The notes beneath the pieces were generated by a model that was not told the origin of the DNA, searched no databases, and saw only the letters and a list, made by a program, of their open reading frames with translations. 64,000 nt of DNA from Kitasatospora sp. NA04385 (GTDB lineage Bacteria > Actinomycetota > Actinomycetes > Streptomycetales > Streptomycetaceae), in assembly GCF_013364235.1 (NCBI RefSeq), contig NZ_CP054919.1, positions 6,435,313 to 6,499,312 of the forward strand, in the 5' to 3' direction. The position numbers and the translations under genes were made by a program. Within the stretch, counting starts at the first letter, position 1. The number at the start of each line of letters is the position of its first letter. This document shows, in pieces, positions 8,525-16,312 of this stretch.

Positions 8525-8989
8525 CCGGCCACTCGCGTTCACGTCGAGTGCGGAAGCCCGGCCGACCGCAGCAAACAGGATGAGAGGCAGCTCCTTGTCG
8601 GCCTGGCCGATCGCCAGCGCGAGCCAACGACCGCTGTCGGGGAGCGGCCACACCTGCATGCTCACGGCCTGCTGGCTGAGGTAGTCGAGCGGCTCGGGCA
8701 CCGGCTCCCCCTCGCAGCCGGCGCTGAGATGCGGTCCGAGGTCCACGACGAACGCACTGCCCCACCGATCCGTCAGGCGTGCCGCCAAGTCGTCGAGGCG
8801 GGCCTGCAGTTCGGCTTCGGCCTCGACCCGGGCCTGCCCGTCGTCGTCATCCCAGAAATCCCGACTGACCTGCAGGCCGCGCACATGATGCTCAGGTCCA
8901 CCGCCCCCGAAGGCGTCGGCATGGGCCACCTCCGGGAACGGCTGCGCGGCCAACGCGTCAATCGTCGAGAGGTGCTCCTCGGTGGTCAT
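8519..8989 (-). CDS. conserved hypothetical protein
   Basis: A 156-aa acidic soluble protein from ATG 8989. It has an Asp/Glu-rich stretch (FWDDDDGQARVEAEAELQARL) forming a charged helix, followed by an alpha/beta part (WGSAFVVDLGPHL, SMQVWPLPDSGRWLALAIGQ). No signal peptide, membrane segment or catalytic motif is visible. The codon bias is normal for the host, so it looks like a resident gene whose 3' end was reached by the IS5 remnant. Function unknown. Confidence 0.6.
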   Translation of the reverse strand: MTTEEHLSTIDALAAQPFPEVAHADAFGGGGPEHHVRGLQVSRDFWDDDDGQARVEAEAELQARLDDLAARLTDRWGSAFVVDLGPHLSAGCEGEPVPEPLDYLSQQAVSMQVWPLPDSGRWLALAIGQADKELPLILFAAVGRASALDVNASGRS

Positions 8990-9159
8990 GGGCGCAGGCT
9001 ATGGGACCGCGCAGACAACCTCCGCCGACTCCCCGCGCCCATATCGGCCGGACAGCTCCTAGGCGCTCCCGGGGCGGGGGCGCGGGCCGAAGCGGGTCGG
9101 GGCACTCGGACGGGTGCGTCGGGGCGGTCGAGGTATCAGGTCTGCCCGGTCTGCCTGGC

Positions 9160-9780
9160 CTATCCGGTCTGCTCGGCCTGCCCGGTCTGGTCGGTCTGTT
9201 CGGCCTGTTGGGCCCGCTCGCGGGCCGCCCGGATCGCCATGACGTTGTCGGCCAGGCGGGCGGCGTCGGTCGCCGGGTCCATCGGGAAGGAGAGCAGGGC
9301 GCGGACGTAGGCCGGGGTGAGGATCAGTTCGAGCAGGTCGGTCCAGGTCAGCACCGTGGTGCCGCTGGCCTCCAGGGTGTCCTGGAGTTGGCGGATCCGG
9401 GGTTCGACGAAGTCGAGGCCGTTCTCGACCCGGCCGCCGGTCCGCAGCAGGGCCCGGAAGAAGGCCAGGTGGCCGGGCTCGCGCAGGTCGGTCAGCAGGC
9501 GGCCGATCCAGTGGAGCAGGTCGGCCCGCAGGTCGCCGGTGGCGGGCAGCGGGGAGCGGCGGCCCAGTTCCTCCACGACGGTGTCGATGATCAGCCCGTC
9601 GGCGGTCCGCCAGCGGCGGTAGATGGTGGCCACGTGCACGCCGGAGCGGGCCGCGACCTCGGCGATCTCCACGGTGCCGTCGGCGGACTCGGCCAGCAGT
9701 TCGCGGGTGGCCGCGTGGACGGCCTCCCTGGTGCGGGCCGTCCGCCCGCCGGGTCGGGAGGTTCCGGTTGCTTGCGTCAC
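9160..9780 (-). CDS. TetR-family regulator divergent from an FAD monooxygenase
   Basis: A 206-aa protein. The TetR helix-turn-helix spans about residues 37-60 (EIAEVAARSGVHVATIYRRW), followed by a helical ligand-binding domain. The C-terminus dissolves into a Gln/Thr/Glu repeat (AEQTDQTGQAEQTG) encoded by a minisatellite of roughly 9-bp units (GGTCTGCCC-like) that continues about 25 bp past the stop, so the C-terminal length is probably variable. It is divergent from the FAD monooxygenase, with operator-like repeats in the 111-bp gap, the usual layout for a TetR repressor controlling its neighbour. Confidence 0.9.
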   Translation of the reverse strand: MTQATGTSRPGGRTARTREAVHAATRELLAESADGTVEIAEVAARSGVHVATIYRRWRTADGLIIDTVVEELGRRSPLPATGDLRADLLHWIGRLLTDLREPGHLAFFRALLRTGGRVENGLDFVEPRIRQLQDTLEASGTTVLTWTDLLELILTPAYVRALLSFPMDPATDAARLADNVMAIRAARERAQQAEQTDQTGQAEQTG

Positions 9781-9793
9781 TCCGCCAGCTTAT

Positions 9794-9863
9794 CGCGAAT
9801 CTGTTGCGTTAGTGAGTGGCGACGTGCCAAGCTAAATGCGAAAGATTCGCGTCAGTGCGAATC
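9794..9863. promoter_or_regulatory. candidate TetR operator between divergent genes
   Basis: GCGAATC occurs at 9795-9801 and 9857-9863, and in inverted form (GATTCGC) at 9844-9850. The 9794-9810 and 9835-9851 arms match over about 14 of 17 positions as an inverted pair (CGCGAATCT core). The set covers the whole divergent promoter gap. Confidence 0.55.
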
Positions 9864-9891
9864 CGGTGGTCGAGGTGAACGGGAGGGCGCC

Positions 9892-11091
9892 ATGGCGCGG
9901 GTACTGGTGGTGGGCGGCGGGATCGCGGGGGACGCGCTCGCACTGATGCTGGAGCGGGCCGGCTGGGCGGTCACCGTCGCCGAGATCGCCCCGGCGCCGC
10001 GGACCGGCGGGCAGACCGTCGACCTGCGCGGCGACTGCCGCCGGGTGCTCGACGAACTCGGGCTGCTCCCGGCCGCGTTGGCCTGCCTGGTGCCGCAGGC
10101 CGGGGCGGCCTGGATCGACGAGCGGGAGCGGCGGCTGGCCGAGATGCCGGTGACCGCCTTCGACGGGCGCGGCTACGTCTCCGCGGAGGAGCTGCTCCGC
10201 AGCGACCTGGCCCGCATCCTCCACCGGGCGGCCGGGCCGGGCGTCACGCACCGCTTCGGCGAGACCGTCGAGGCGCTGGAGGACGTCCCGACCGGCGTGC
10301 TGGCCCGGTTCCGCAGCGGCGGGGCGGAGGAGTTCGACCTGGTGGTCGGTGCCGACGGCGCGCACTCGAAGGTCCGCGCGCTGCGCTTCGGTCCGGAGCA
10401 GCGCTACCGCAGGCCGCTCGGCCTGGCGCACGCCTGGTTCACCCTGCGCGAGCAGCCCGGCACGCCGCGGCTGGACGGCTGGTTCCTGACCCACAACGCG
10501 TCCGGCCGCCGGAGCGTGGCGGCCCGGCCGGGGCGGGCCGGCGAGCAGGAGATCGGGCTGACCTTCGCCGCCGACGCGCTGCCGCCCCGGCGGGACCGCG
10601 AGGCCCGGTTCGCCCTGCTGGAGCGCACCTTCGCCGACGTCGGCTGGCGCACCCGGGAGTTCCTGGCCGCCGCCCGGCAGGCCGAGGACTTCGCCCTGGA
10701 CACCTACGACCAGGTGCACGTGCCGAGTTGGCACGACGGCCGGGTGGTGCTGCTCGGCGACAGCGCCTGGTGCGCGAGCCCGCTCAGCGGCCTCGGCACG
10801 GCACTGGCCCTGCGCGGCGCCGCCGAACTGGCCGCCGCCCTGGACGCGGCCGGGGCCCTCGCCGACCCCGGCCGGCTGCCCGCCGCGCTCGCCGCCTTCG
10901 AGCGGACGATGCGCCCGCGGACCGCCTCGGCCCAGCAGTTGCCGCCCGGACGGGTCGCCGCGGCGGCGCCGAAGACGGCGCTCGGCATCCGGGTCAACGC
11001 GCTGGCGATGCGCACCCTCCAGGCCCGGCCGCTGCGCCCGCTGATCCGCCGGGCGATGGCGGGCACCGAGCACGGCCGCGACGCGGCGTAG
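9892..11091 (+). CDS. FAD-dependent monooxygenase (PHBH / TetX-like fold)
   Basis: A 399-aa flavoprotein. I chose ATG 9892 because GGGAGGG lies just upstream and the protein then begins with the dinucleotide-binding motif (VLVVGGGIAGDALALMLERAG). It has the class A signature set: GxGxxG at about 7-12, the DG motif GADGAHSKVR near 155 and the GD motif LLGDSAWCASPLSGLG near 285. It probably hydroxylates an aromatic or polyketide-like small molecule, or inactivates one as TetX does; the substrate is not evident. There is no membrane segment. A divergent TetR gene likely controls it. Confidence 0.9.
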   Translation: MARVLVVGGGIAGDALALMLERAGWAVTVAEIAPAPRTGGQTVDLRGDCRRVLDELGLLPAALACLVPQAGAAWIDERERRLAEMPVTAFDGRGYVSAEELLRSDLARILHRAAGPGVTHRFGETVEALEDVPTGVLARFRSGGAEEFDLVVGADGAHSKVRALRFGPEQRYRRPLGLAHAWFTLREQPGTPRLDGWFLTHNASGRRSVAARPGRAGEQEIGLTFAADALPPRRDREARFALLERTFADVGWRTREFLAAARQAEDFALDTYDQVHVPSWHDGRVVLLGDSAWCASPLSGLGTALALRGAAELAAALDAAGALADPGRLPAALAAFERTMRPRTASAQQLPPGRVAAAAPKTALGIRVNALAMRTLQARPLRPLIRRAMAGTEHGRDAA

Positions 11092-11110
11092 GTGGAGCGC
11101 CCTCGGGCGG

Positions 11111-11179
11111 GCGGTGGGCGGTGGGCGGCGGGCGTTCGTGCGGTGGGCGGTGGGCGGTGGGCGGCGGGCGTTCGTGCGG
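11111..11179. repeat. two-copy 36-bp-period GC repeat
   Basis: A 33-bp block at 11111-11143 recurs identically at 11147-11179, itself built from GGGCGGT units. It lies in the 123-bp gap between the convergent monooxygenase and TetR genes. Confidence 0.7.
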
Positions 11180-11214
11180 CGGACCCGGGCCCGGGCGGCG
11201 GGCGGCGCCGGGGC

Positions 11215-11826
11215 TCAGGCGGTGCCGGGCGCGGCGCAGGCGCAGAGCGGGGCGAAGGCGCGGGTGGTGGCCGCGGCGAGGTCGGCGGCGACGGCGGTGG
11301 GCGGGTCGCCGGCCAGGACGCGGCGGCGGAGTTCGCGCAGGACGGCGCGGTGCAGGCCGGTCAGGGTGCCGGCCAGCAGGGGGGCGTCGGCGGGGTGGCG
11401 GGTGGTGAGGGCGGCGGCCAGGGCGGCTTCGACGCGTTCGCCGATCTCGCGTTCGCGGGCGCGCAGCGCGGGGCTGGCCTCGACGGTGCGGAAGAAGGCG
11501 GCGGAGTCGGGGGCGAGGCCGATCGCGGGGTCGGCCCGGCGCAGGGCGGCGCACAGGTCGTCGCGGACGGCCGCGGCGGGGCAGCAGGCGGTGGCCGGGA
11601 GCGGGTCGACCAGGGCGGCGAGGTGCCGTTCGACCTCGTCCTGCCGGTCGAAGAACAGGTCCTCCTTGGCCGGGAAGTAGTTGAACACCGTGTTGGTGGA
11701 GACGCCGGCGTGCCGGGCGATCTCGGCGACGGTGACCCGGTCGAAGCCGTGCGCCAGGAAGAGCGGCAGCGCGGTGTCCGCGATGGCGGTGCGGGTCTGC
11801 TGCTTCTTGGTCTCGCGAAGGCCCAT
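11215..11826 (-). CDS. TetR-family regulator divergent from a glycosidase-like gene
   Basis: A 203-aa protein starting at ATG 11826. The HTH (TVAEIARHAGVSTNTVFNYF) occupies about residues 32-51 and is followed by PAKEDLFF, a standard TetR signature. The C-terminal half is a helical ligand-binding region with a Cys pair (TACCPAAAV) and a Cys-rich end (CACAAPGTA). The gene is divergent from a cytosolic TIM-barrel protein, and the 91-bp gap holds a long inverted repeat that could be its operator. Confidence 0.9.
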   Translation of the reverse strand: MGLRETKKQQTRTAIADTALPLFLAHGFDRVTVAEIARHAGVSTNTVFNYFPAKEDLFFDRQDEVERHLAALVDPLPATACCPAAAVRDDLCAALRRADPAIGLAPDSAAFFRTVEASPALRAREREIGERVEAALAAALTTRHPADAPLLAGTLTGLHRAVLRELRRRVLAGDPPTAVAADLAAATTRAFAPLCACAAPGTA

Positions 11827-11867
11827 GCGCCCATCCTACGGAATGACGACGGAATGATAGGGTCACT

Positions 11868-11895
11868 GAAAAATTGGTGTCACGCCAAGTTTTTC
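11868..11895. promoter_or_regulatory. inverted repeat in the divergent TetR / glycosidase-like promoter
   Basis: GAAAAATTGG (11868-11877) pairs with CCAAGTTTTTC (11885-11895) apart from one extra base; the spacer is TGTCACG. It lies about 25-50 bp before the ATG at 11918 and 40-70 bp before the TetR start, and its AT-rich arms stand out in this sequence. Confidence 0.5.
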
Positions 11896-11917
11896 CGACG
11901 GTGACGAGGAGAGCGAA

Positions 11918-12916
11918 ATGGCTTACCGGAGACGGGAGTTCACCTTCGGCATCTACCCGGGCGGGCTGCTCGGCGACGAACACGGCCTGGCCCACCCCGT
12001 CCGCCCCGACGACCCGGCGCGGATCGCCGGGGCGCTCGACCTGCTACAGGGTGCGGAACCCGGCTTCCGGGTGCGGGTCTACCGCTCCTTCGCCGCCACC
12101 GTCCCCGCGCCGCCGCAGACCCCCGACGGCTGGGAGGCGTACCTGCGGCGGCCCGGGCGGCGGGTCGACCTGGTGCTCCAGTTCCGCGAGCCGACCGGTT
12201 CCCTGGCGGGCTGGGAGGCGTACGTGCGGGGCCAGGTGCGCGAACTCGGCGACCGGCTCGGCTCGGTGCAGGTCTGCGAGGAGCCCAACGCCGACCTGCC
12301 GGTGCTGGACGGCAGCGTCCCGAACGTGCTGGCCGCGCTGGTGGCGGGGGTGGTCGCCGCCAAGGACGAGGTGCGCGCGCTCGGGCTGGACGCCGCCGTC
12401 GGCTTCAACGCCGTCCCCAGCCTCGACCCGGACGCCGCCTTCTGGTCCGACCTGGGCAGGCTCGCCGACGACCGCTTCCGGGACGCGCTCGACTACGTCG
12501 GCCTGGACTGCTTCCCGGACGTCTTCCGGCCCGTCCCCGCCGACCGGCTCGCCGAGGTCACCGGCTGGCTGCTGGACACCTTCCGGCACACCGACCTGCC
12601 GAAGGCGGGCATCCCCGCCGGAGTCCCGGTCCGGATCTGCGAGAACGGCTGGCCGACCGGCCCCGGCCGCGCCGAGGCCGACCAGGCCCGGGCCCTGGAG
12701 ACGGTGATCCGCACCGTCGCCGACCGGGCCGGGGAGCTCGGCATCGACGGCTACGCGCTGTTCGCGCTGCGCGACGCGGACAGCGCCGGGACGAGCCCGT
12801 TCCAGCACTTCGGGCTGCTGCGCGACGACCACACGCCCAAGCCCGCGTTCGACACCTACCGCCGCCTGATCGCCGAACTCGGGCCCGTGCTGCGGGGGTT
12901 GACGGACGACGCCTGA
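11918..12916 (+). CDS. TIM-barrel glycoside-hydrolase-like protein
   Basis: A 332-aa cytosolic protein starting MAYRRREFTFGIYPGGLLGD, without a signal peptide. It shows the alternating beta/alpha pattern of a clan-A glycosidase barrel. The segments SVQVCEEPNADLP (about residues 124-136, a possible acid/base Glu after strand 4) and VRICENGWPTG (about 244-254, a possible nucleophile Glu after strand 7) resemble the two catalytic glutamates. YVGLDCFPD and GIDGYALFALRDADS fit strands 6 and 8. I do not recognise a precise GH family, and such proteins are often annotated as hypothetical. A divergent TetR gene probably regulates it. Confidence 0.65.
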   Translation: MAYRRREFTFGIYPGGLLGDEHGLAHPVRPDDPARIAGALDLLQGAEPGFRVRVYRSFAATVPAPPQTPDGWEAYLRRPGRRVDLVLQFREPTGSLAGWEAYVRGQVRELGDRLGSVQVCEEPNADLPVLDGSVPNVLAALVAGVVAAKDEVRALGLDAAVGFNAVPSLDPDAAFWSDLGRLADDRFRDALDYVGLDCFPDVFRPVPADRLAEVTGWLLDTFRHTDLPKAGIPAGVPVRICENGWPTGPGRAEADQARALETVIRTVADRAGELGIDGYALFALRDADSAGTSPFQHFGLLRDDHTPKPAFDTYRRLIAELGPVLRGLTDDA

Positions 12917-12970
12917 CCGGGCCGACCGGACGGCCGGACGACCGGACGGCCGGGGAAGCGGCGGGGGCCG

Positions 12971-12988
12971 TCGGCCGCCGGCGGCCGA
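12971..12988. terminator. perfect 18-bp palindrome between convergent genes
   Basis: TCGGCCGCC followed by its exact reverse complement lies between the stop of the glycosidase-like gene and the stop of the methyltransferase gene. It is a plausible bidirectional terminator, with no U-tract. Confidence 0.45.
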
Positions 12989-13004
12989 TCGGCGGCCCGA
13001 CCGG

Positions 13005-13886
13005 TCAGGACGGGCCCGGCCGCTTCACCCCCGTCACCCAGCGGTTGGCGGCGAGTGCGTCGTGCGGCTCCGGGCGGAGGGCGCCGGAGGAGTACGCGAA
13101 GGGGGTGCTGACGGTGATGGCCCAGCCGAGGCCGGTCAGGGCGGCGGCGGTGTCGGGGCGCGGGCCGGGGGCGAACAGGGCCAGCAGGTCGATGCCGAGC
13201 CGCTCGCGGGCCGCCGTGTAGACGGGGGAGGCGCGGACGGCGGGCGACTCCAGGCCGGTCTTGACCTCGTACGCGAGGGTGCTGCCGGGGGCGCTCAGAC
13301 CGTCCAGCGCGGTGACGACGGCGAGTTCGCCCTCGGCCGGGAGGTACGGGAACAGGCCCTCGGCGAGCCAGGCCACCGGCCGGGCCGGGTCGAGCCCGGC
13401 GGCGGTCAGCGCGCCCGTCCAGTCCGCCCGCAGGTCGACCGGGACGGTGCGGCGCCCGGCGAGCGGGACGGCGCCGATGTCGTCCAGCACCCGCTGTTTG
13501 AAGCCGAGCACCTCGGGGCGGTCCAGCTCCCAGACGGTGGTGCCGGTCGGCCACGGCAGCCGGTGGGCCCGGCTGTCCAGGCCGGCGCCGAGCAGCACCA
13601 CCTGCCGGACACCGGCCGACGCCGCGTCGAGCAGGTGGTTGTCCAACACCCTGGTCCGCAGGGCGAAGTAGCCGGCCAGCCGCCCCCACACCGGGTCGTC
13701 GGGGGAGACCAGGGCCGGGTCGTCGGGCCAGTCGGCGCAGCCCGGCGAGGCGCGGACGAAGTGCTCGGCGAACGGGTCGACGGCCAGCGCCCCGGCCCGA
13801 CGGGCCTCCAGCGCACGGGCGTTGGCGACCAGCAGGGCGGTCCGGCCGACGCCCGCCTCCACCCCGGGGGCGTCGGTGGCGGTCAC
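13005..13886 (-). CDS. class I SAM-dependent methyltransferase (LCMT / PPM family)
   Basis: A 293-aa protein starting at GTG 13886, which overlaps the TGA of the upstream isochorismatase gene (GTGA), indicating translational coupling. The SAM-binding region VLLGAGLDSRAHRLPW (near residue 100) and ELDRPEVLGFKQRVL (near 125) are hallmarks of the leucine carboxyl methyltransferase-like family common in actinomycete secondary metabolism. AEGLFPYLP and AYEVKTG are the later conserved blocks. It probably O-methylates a carboxylate or hydroxyl of the product made by the two upstream enzymes; that is inferred only from the operon. Confidence 0.88.
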   Translation of the reverse strand: MTATDAPGVEAGVGRTALLVANARALEARRAGALAVDPFAEHFVRASPGCADWPDDPALVSPDDPVWGRLAGYFALRTRVLDNHLLDAASAGVRQVVLLGAGLDSRAHRLPWPTGTTVWELDRPEVLGFKQRVLDDIGAVPLAGRRTVPVDLRADWTGALTAAGLDPARPVAWLAEGLFPYLPAEGELAVVTALDGLSAPGSTLAYEVKTGLESPAVRASPVYTAARERLGIDLLALFAPGPRPDTAAALTGLGWAITVSTPFAYSSGALRPEPHDALAANRWVTGVKRPGPS

Positions 13887-14647
13887 CGCCGCACCTCCGC
13901 GGCGCGGCTCTGCTCGAACGCGTCGCCCTCGAACGCGTCGCCCGTGAACGCCTCGTCGGTGAACGCCTCGTCCGCGAAGGGCTTCCGGTCGAGGTCGGTG
14001 ACGCGCGCGCCGTACACCCGGGCCATGAAGCGCAGGACGTCGGCGTCGGCCAGGTGCAGCGCGGTGGTGCAGTCGCGCAGCACGGTGAGGTGGAAGCCGC
14101 GCTGGAAGGCGGTGCGGGCGGTGGAGTCCACGCAGACGTCGGTGAACAGGCCCGCCAGCACGAGGTGGTGGACGCCGCGGCGGCGCAGGTGCGGTTCGAG
14201 TTCCGGGTCCTGGAAGGCGTCGAAGCAGGCGCGCTTGGTGAACACCGCCTCGTCCGGACGGGGCCGGACGCCGTGGAACTCGGCCCCCGGACTGCCCTCC
14301 AGGCACTTGGGGCGCTTGCCGAGCCGGGCGTCCCGCCGCCGCCAGGCCGCCCCCTGGTGGGCGACGTCGCCGAGGAAGCGGACGAACAGCACCTCGACGC
14401 CCGACTCCCGGGCCAGTTCCACCGCGCGGACGCTGTTGGCGGCGGCCCGGGTGAGCAGCGCCGGGTCGCCGGGGAAGCGGGCGGCGGCGACCTCGCCCGC
14501 GCAGAAGTCGTTCTGCAGGTCGACCACGAGCAGGGCCGTCCGGCCCGCCTCCGCCGTGCCCGCTTCCGCCGTGCCCGCCTCCGCCGTGCCCGCTTCCGCC
14601 GTGCCCGCCTCCGCCGTGCCCGCTTCCGGCACGGCCGCGCCGCTCAC
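13883..14647 (-). CDS. isochorismatase-family cysteine hydrolase with pentapeptide-repeat ends
   Basis: A 254-aa protein starting at GTG 14647, overlapping the TGA of the upstream dehydrogenase gene by 4 nt. The isochorismatase-like fold is shown by ALLVVDLQNDFCAGE (Asp), KRACFDAF (Lys region) and HLVLAGLFTDVCVDSTAR (catalytic Cys after TD). Members hydrolyse isochorismate, nicotinamide, carbamoyl or other amide and ester substrates. Two oddities stand out. The N-terminus is six AEAGT-type repeats (15-bp DNA units), and the C-terminus ends in four (F)TDEAF/EGDAF-type repeats, also 15-bp units. Both tails lie outside the catalytic fold and look recently expanded. Confidence 0.88.
   Translation of the reverse strand: MSGAAVPEAGTAEAGTAEAGTAEAGTAEAGTAEAGRTALLVVDLQNDFCAGEVAAARFPGDPALLTRAAANSVRAVELARESGVEVLFVRFLGDVAHQGAAWRRRDARLGKRPKCLEGSPGAEFHGVRPRPDEAVFTKRACFDAFQDPELEPHLRRRGVHHLVLAGLFTDVCVDSTARTAFQRGFHLTVLRDCTTALHLADADVLRFMARVYGARVTDLDRKPFADEAFTDEAFTGDAFEGDAFEQSRAAEVRR
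13912..13971. repeat. four 15-bp tandem units (C-terminal tail of isochorismatase gene)
   Basis: Units at 13912, 13927, 13942 and 13957 share a GAACGCSTCG core and encode (T/E/G)DAF-type pentapeptides. Confidence 0.75.
14544..14633. repeat. six 15-bp tandem units (N-terminal tail of isochorismatase gene)
   Basis: CCCGCCTCCGCCGTG and CCCGCTTCCGCCGTG alternate three times, making a higher-order 30-bp period; only the last unit differs. On the minus strand they encode AEAGT repeats. The near identity implies recent slippage. Confidence 0.85.
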
Positions 14648-15750
14648 CGGGACACCGCCCCGACCGCGCCGACCGCCTCGGCCGCCGGGGTCGGGCCGGG
14701 CACGGTCGTCCCCGCGAGGGCGGCGAGCACCGCGTCCACCACCTCGGTGGTCCCCGCCGTCCCGCCGAGATCGGGGGTGCGGACGCCGCGGGCCTGCGCG
14801 GCCGCGATCGCGGCCTCGACCTCGGCCTCCGCGCCGGGGCAGTCGGCGTGCCGCTCGGCGATCCGGGCGGCGGCCCGGATGGTGGCGACCGGGTTGACCA
14901 GGTCGCGGCCGGCCAGGTCGTCGGCCGAGCCGTGCACGGTCTGGTACTCGGTGAGACCGTTCAGCGCCGGGTGCAGGTGGACGTTCTCGGTGCAGCGGTT
15001 CTCCTGCCGTTCCGAGCCGTACCGGTCGAGCAGGACGACGTGCATGATGTCGGCCCACTCGTTCCCGGCGACCAGCAGGGTGCGGTCCTCGGGGCCGTGC
15101 GCGATCAGGTTGCGGTTGACGGTGTCGGGCTGGAACGGGGTGACGTCCAGGCCGAGTTCGGCGGACAGGCCCTGCGCCCAGTCGTCCAGCGCCCCGTCCA
15201 GCAGGTGGTACTTGTAGGCGAGCACCACCCGGGCCGGGCCCTCGGGCCAGCACTGCCGGGCGCGGTCCACCGCGTAGCGCACCACCTGTTCGGTGACGGC
15301 GCGGCTGAACTCGGTGGTGCGCACCACCCGGCCGGGGGTGTGCCGGTTCTCGCCGGTGTAGAAGCCCTGGGCCTGGTCGCGGACCAGCAGCAGCCGCGCC
15401 GCACCGGCGGTGAGCGGCTCGACCTTGACGGCGGCCAGCCGCTGCCGGACCAGGTACAGCGACTGGGCGTTGATCGCGGTGCGGAACACCGCCCGGGCGC
15501 CGGCCGCCGCCTGCTCGCGGCAGAAGTGCTCGTAGTGCGCGGCGTCCTGCTCGGTGACCGCGGCGATCTCCGCGGTGCCGGCCGCCTCGGCGCGCAGCGA
15601 CACGTACGAGTGGTAGAGCCGCGGTGACCGCTCCACCCGGACCCGGGTGCCGTGCCGGCCGGTGATCCGGTCGAGCACCCGCTCGAAGACGGGGGCGAGG
15701 TCCGGGCCGGTGCCCCGGCCGACGGCGAGGGCGATGAGTGGTGCGGTCAC
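14644..15750 (-). CDS. isocitrate/isopropylmalate dehydrogenase-family protein
   Basis: A 368-aa metal- and NAD(P)-dependent beta-decarboxylating dehydrogenase homologue, starting at GTG 15750 with AGGAG 8 nt upstream. The N-terminus LIALAVGRGTGPDLAPVFERVL is a variant of the family GDGIGPE motif. EQVVRYAVDRARQ, LAYKYHLLDG (catalytic Lys region) and TEYQTVHGSADDLAGRDLVNPVA (cofactor-binding HGSAPDIAG-type loop) follow in the normal order. The deviation at GRGTGPD and the lack of leu or TCA genes nearby point to a specialised substrate. It overlaps the isochorismatase gene and lies 31 bp after the EF-hand gene. Confidence 0.85.
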   Translation of the reverse strand: MTAPLIALAVGRGTGPDLAPVFERVLDRITGRHGTRVRVERSPRLYHSYVSLRAEAAGTAEIAAVTEQDAAHYEHFCREQAAAGARAVFRTAINAQSLYLVRQRLAAVKVEPLTAGAARLLLVRDQAQGFYTGENRHTPGRVVRTTEFSRAVTEQVVRYAVDRARQCWPEGPARVVLAYKYHLLDGALDDWAQGLSAELGLDVTPFQPDTVNRNLIAHGPEDRTLLVAGNEWADIMHVVLLDRYGSERQENRCTENVHLHPALNGLTEYQTVHGSADDLAGRDLVNPVATIRAAARIAERHADCPGAEAEVEAAIAAAQARGVRTPDLGGTAGTTEVVDAVLAALAGTTVPGPTPAAEAVGAVGAVSR

Positions 15751-15781
15751 TGCGGGACTCCTGGGAGGGGAAGGGGCGGGG

Positions 15782-16312
15782 TCAGGCGGACTGCGGGAGC
15801 AGCCGGTCGCCGGGGATGCCGGACTTCTCGGGCGCGTAGTAGTCCCGGATGCCCTCGGCCCACGCCGCGACGGTGATCCGGTCCTGCCCGTCCGGGCCGA
15901 AGGCGTCGAACAGCGCCTCGGTCCCGGCCTTGTCGAAGCCGATCGCCAGCATCAGGTCGAGGAACCGGGGACGCTCGATCAGGCCGTCCCGGTCCGGGTC
16001 GCCGAGCGCGGCGAGCGCGTCGGCGAAGGCCGCGGCGGTGGCGCCGAACAGCTCGGGGTTCAGCACGAAGCCGCGGAACTCCGCGGGGCTGATCACCCCG
16101 TCGCCGTTCTCGTCCAGCGTCTCGGACAGCACCTGCCAGTAGCGGGCCAGGCTGTCGGCGAGCGCCTGCCGGTCGGCGGCGGGCGAGTCGTCGGCCACCG
16201 CGAGCACCCGCGCGGTCATCAGGTCGAAGTCGTCCGCGTCGAGCACCCCGTTGCCGTTGGCGTCGAACAGGGTGAACACCAATGCCACCCGCTGGTGCGC
16301 CTCGTGTCCCAT
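15782..16312 (-). CDS. EF-hand calcium-binding protein (calerythrin-like)
   Basis: A 176-aa cytosolic protein starting at ATG 16312 (MGHEAHQRVALVFTLFD). It carries four EF-hand loops: DANGNGVLDADDF, DENGDGVISPAEF, DPDRDGLIERPRF and a degenerate GPDGQDRITVAAW. The first three have the normal Ca ligands; the fourth lacks the first Asp. Length and layout match calerythrin and the sarcoplasmic Ca-binding-like proteins of actinomycetes. It is the first gene of a four-gene operon with the dehydrogenase, hydrolase and methyltransferase, which is an unusual association. Confidence 0.9.
   Translation of the reverse strand: MGHEAHQRVALVFTLFDANGNGVLDADDFDLMTARVLAVADDSPAADRQALADSLARYWQVLSETLDENGDGVISPAEFRGFVLNPELFGATAAAFADALAALGDPDRDGLIERPRFLDLMLAIGFDKAGTEALFDAFGPDGQDRITVAAWAEGIRDYYAPEKSGIPGDRLLPQSA

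Noticed and set aside
14544..14633. 15-bp array as a regulatory iteron set
   Set aside because: It lies inside the isochorismatase frame and keeps a multiple-of-three period, so it is a coding minisatellite.
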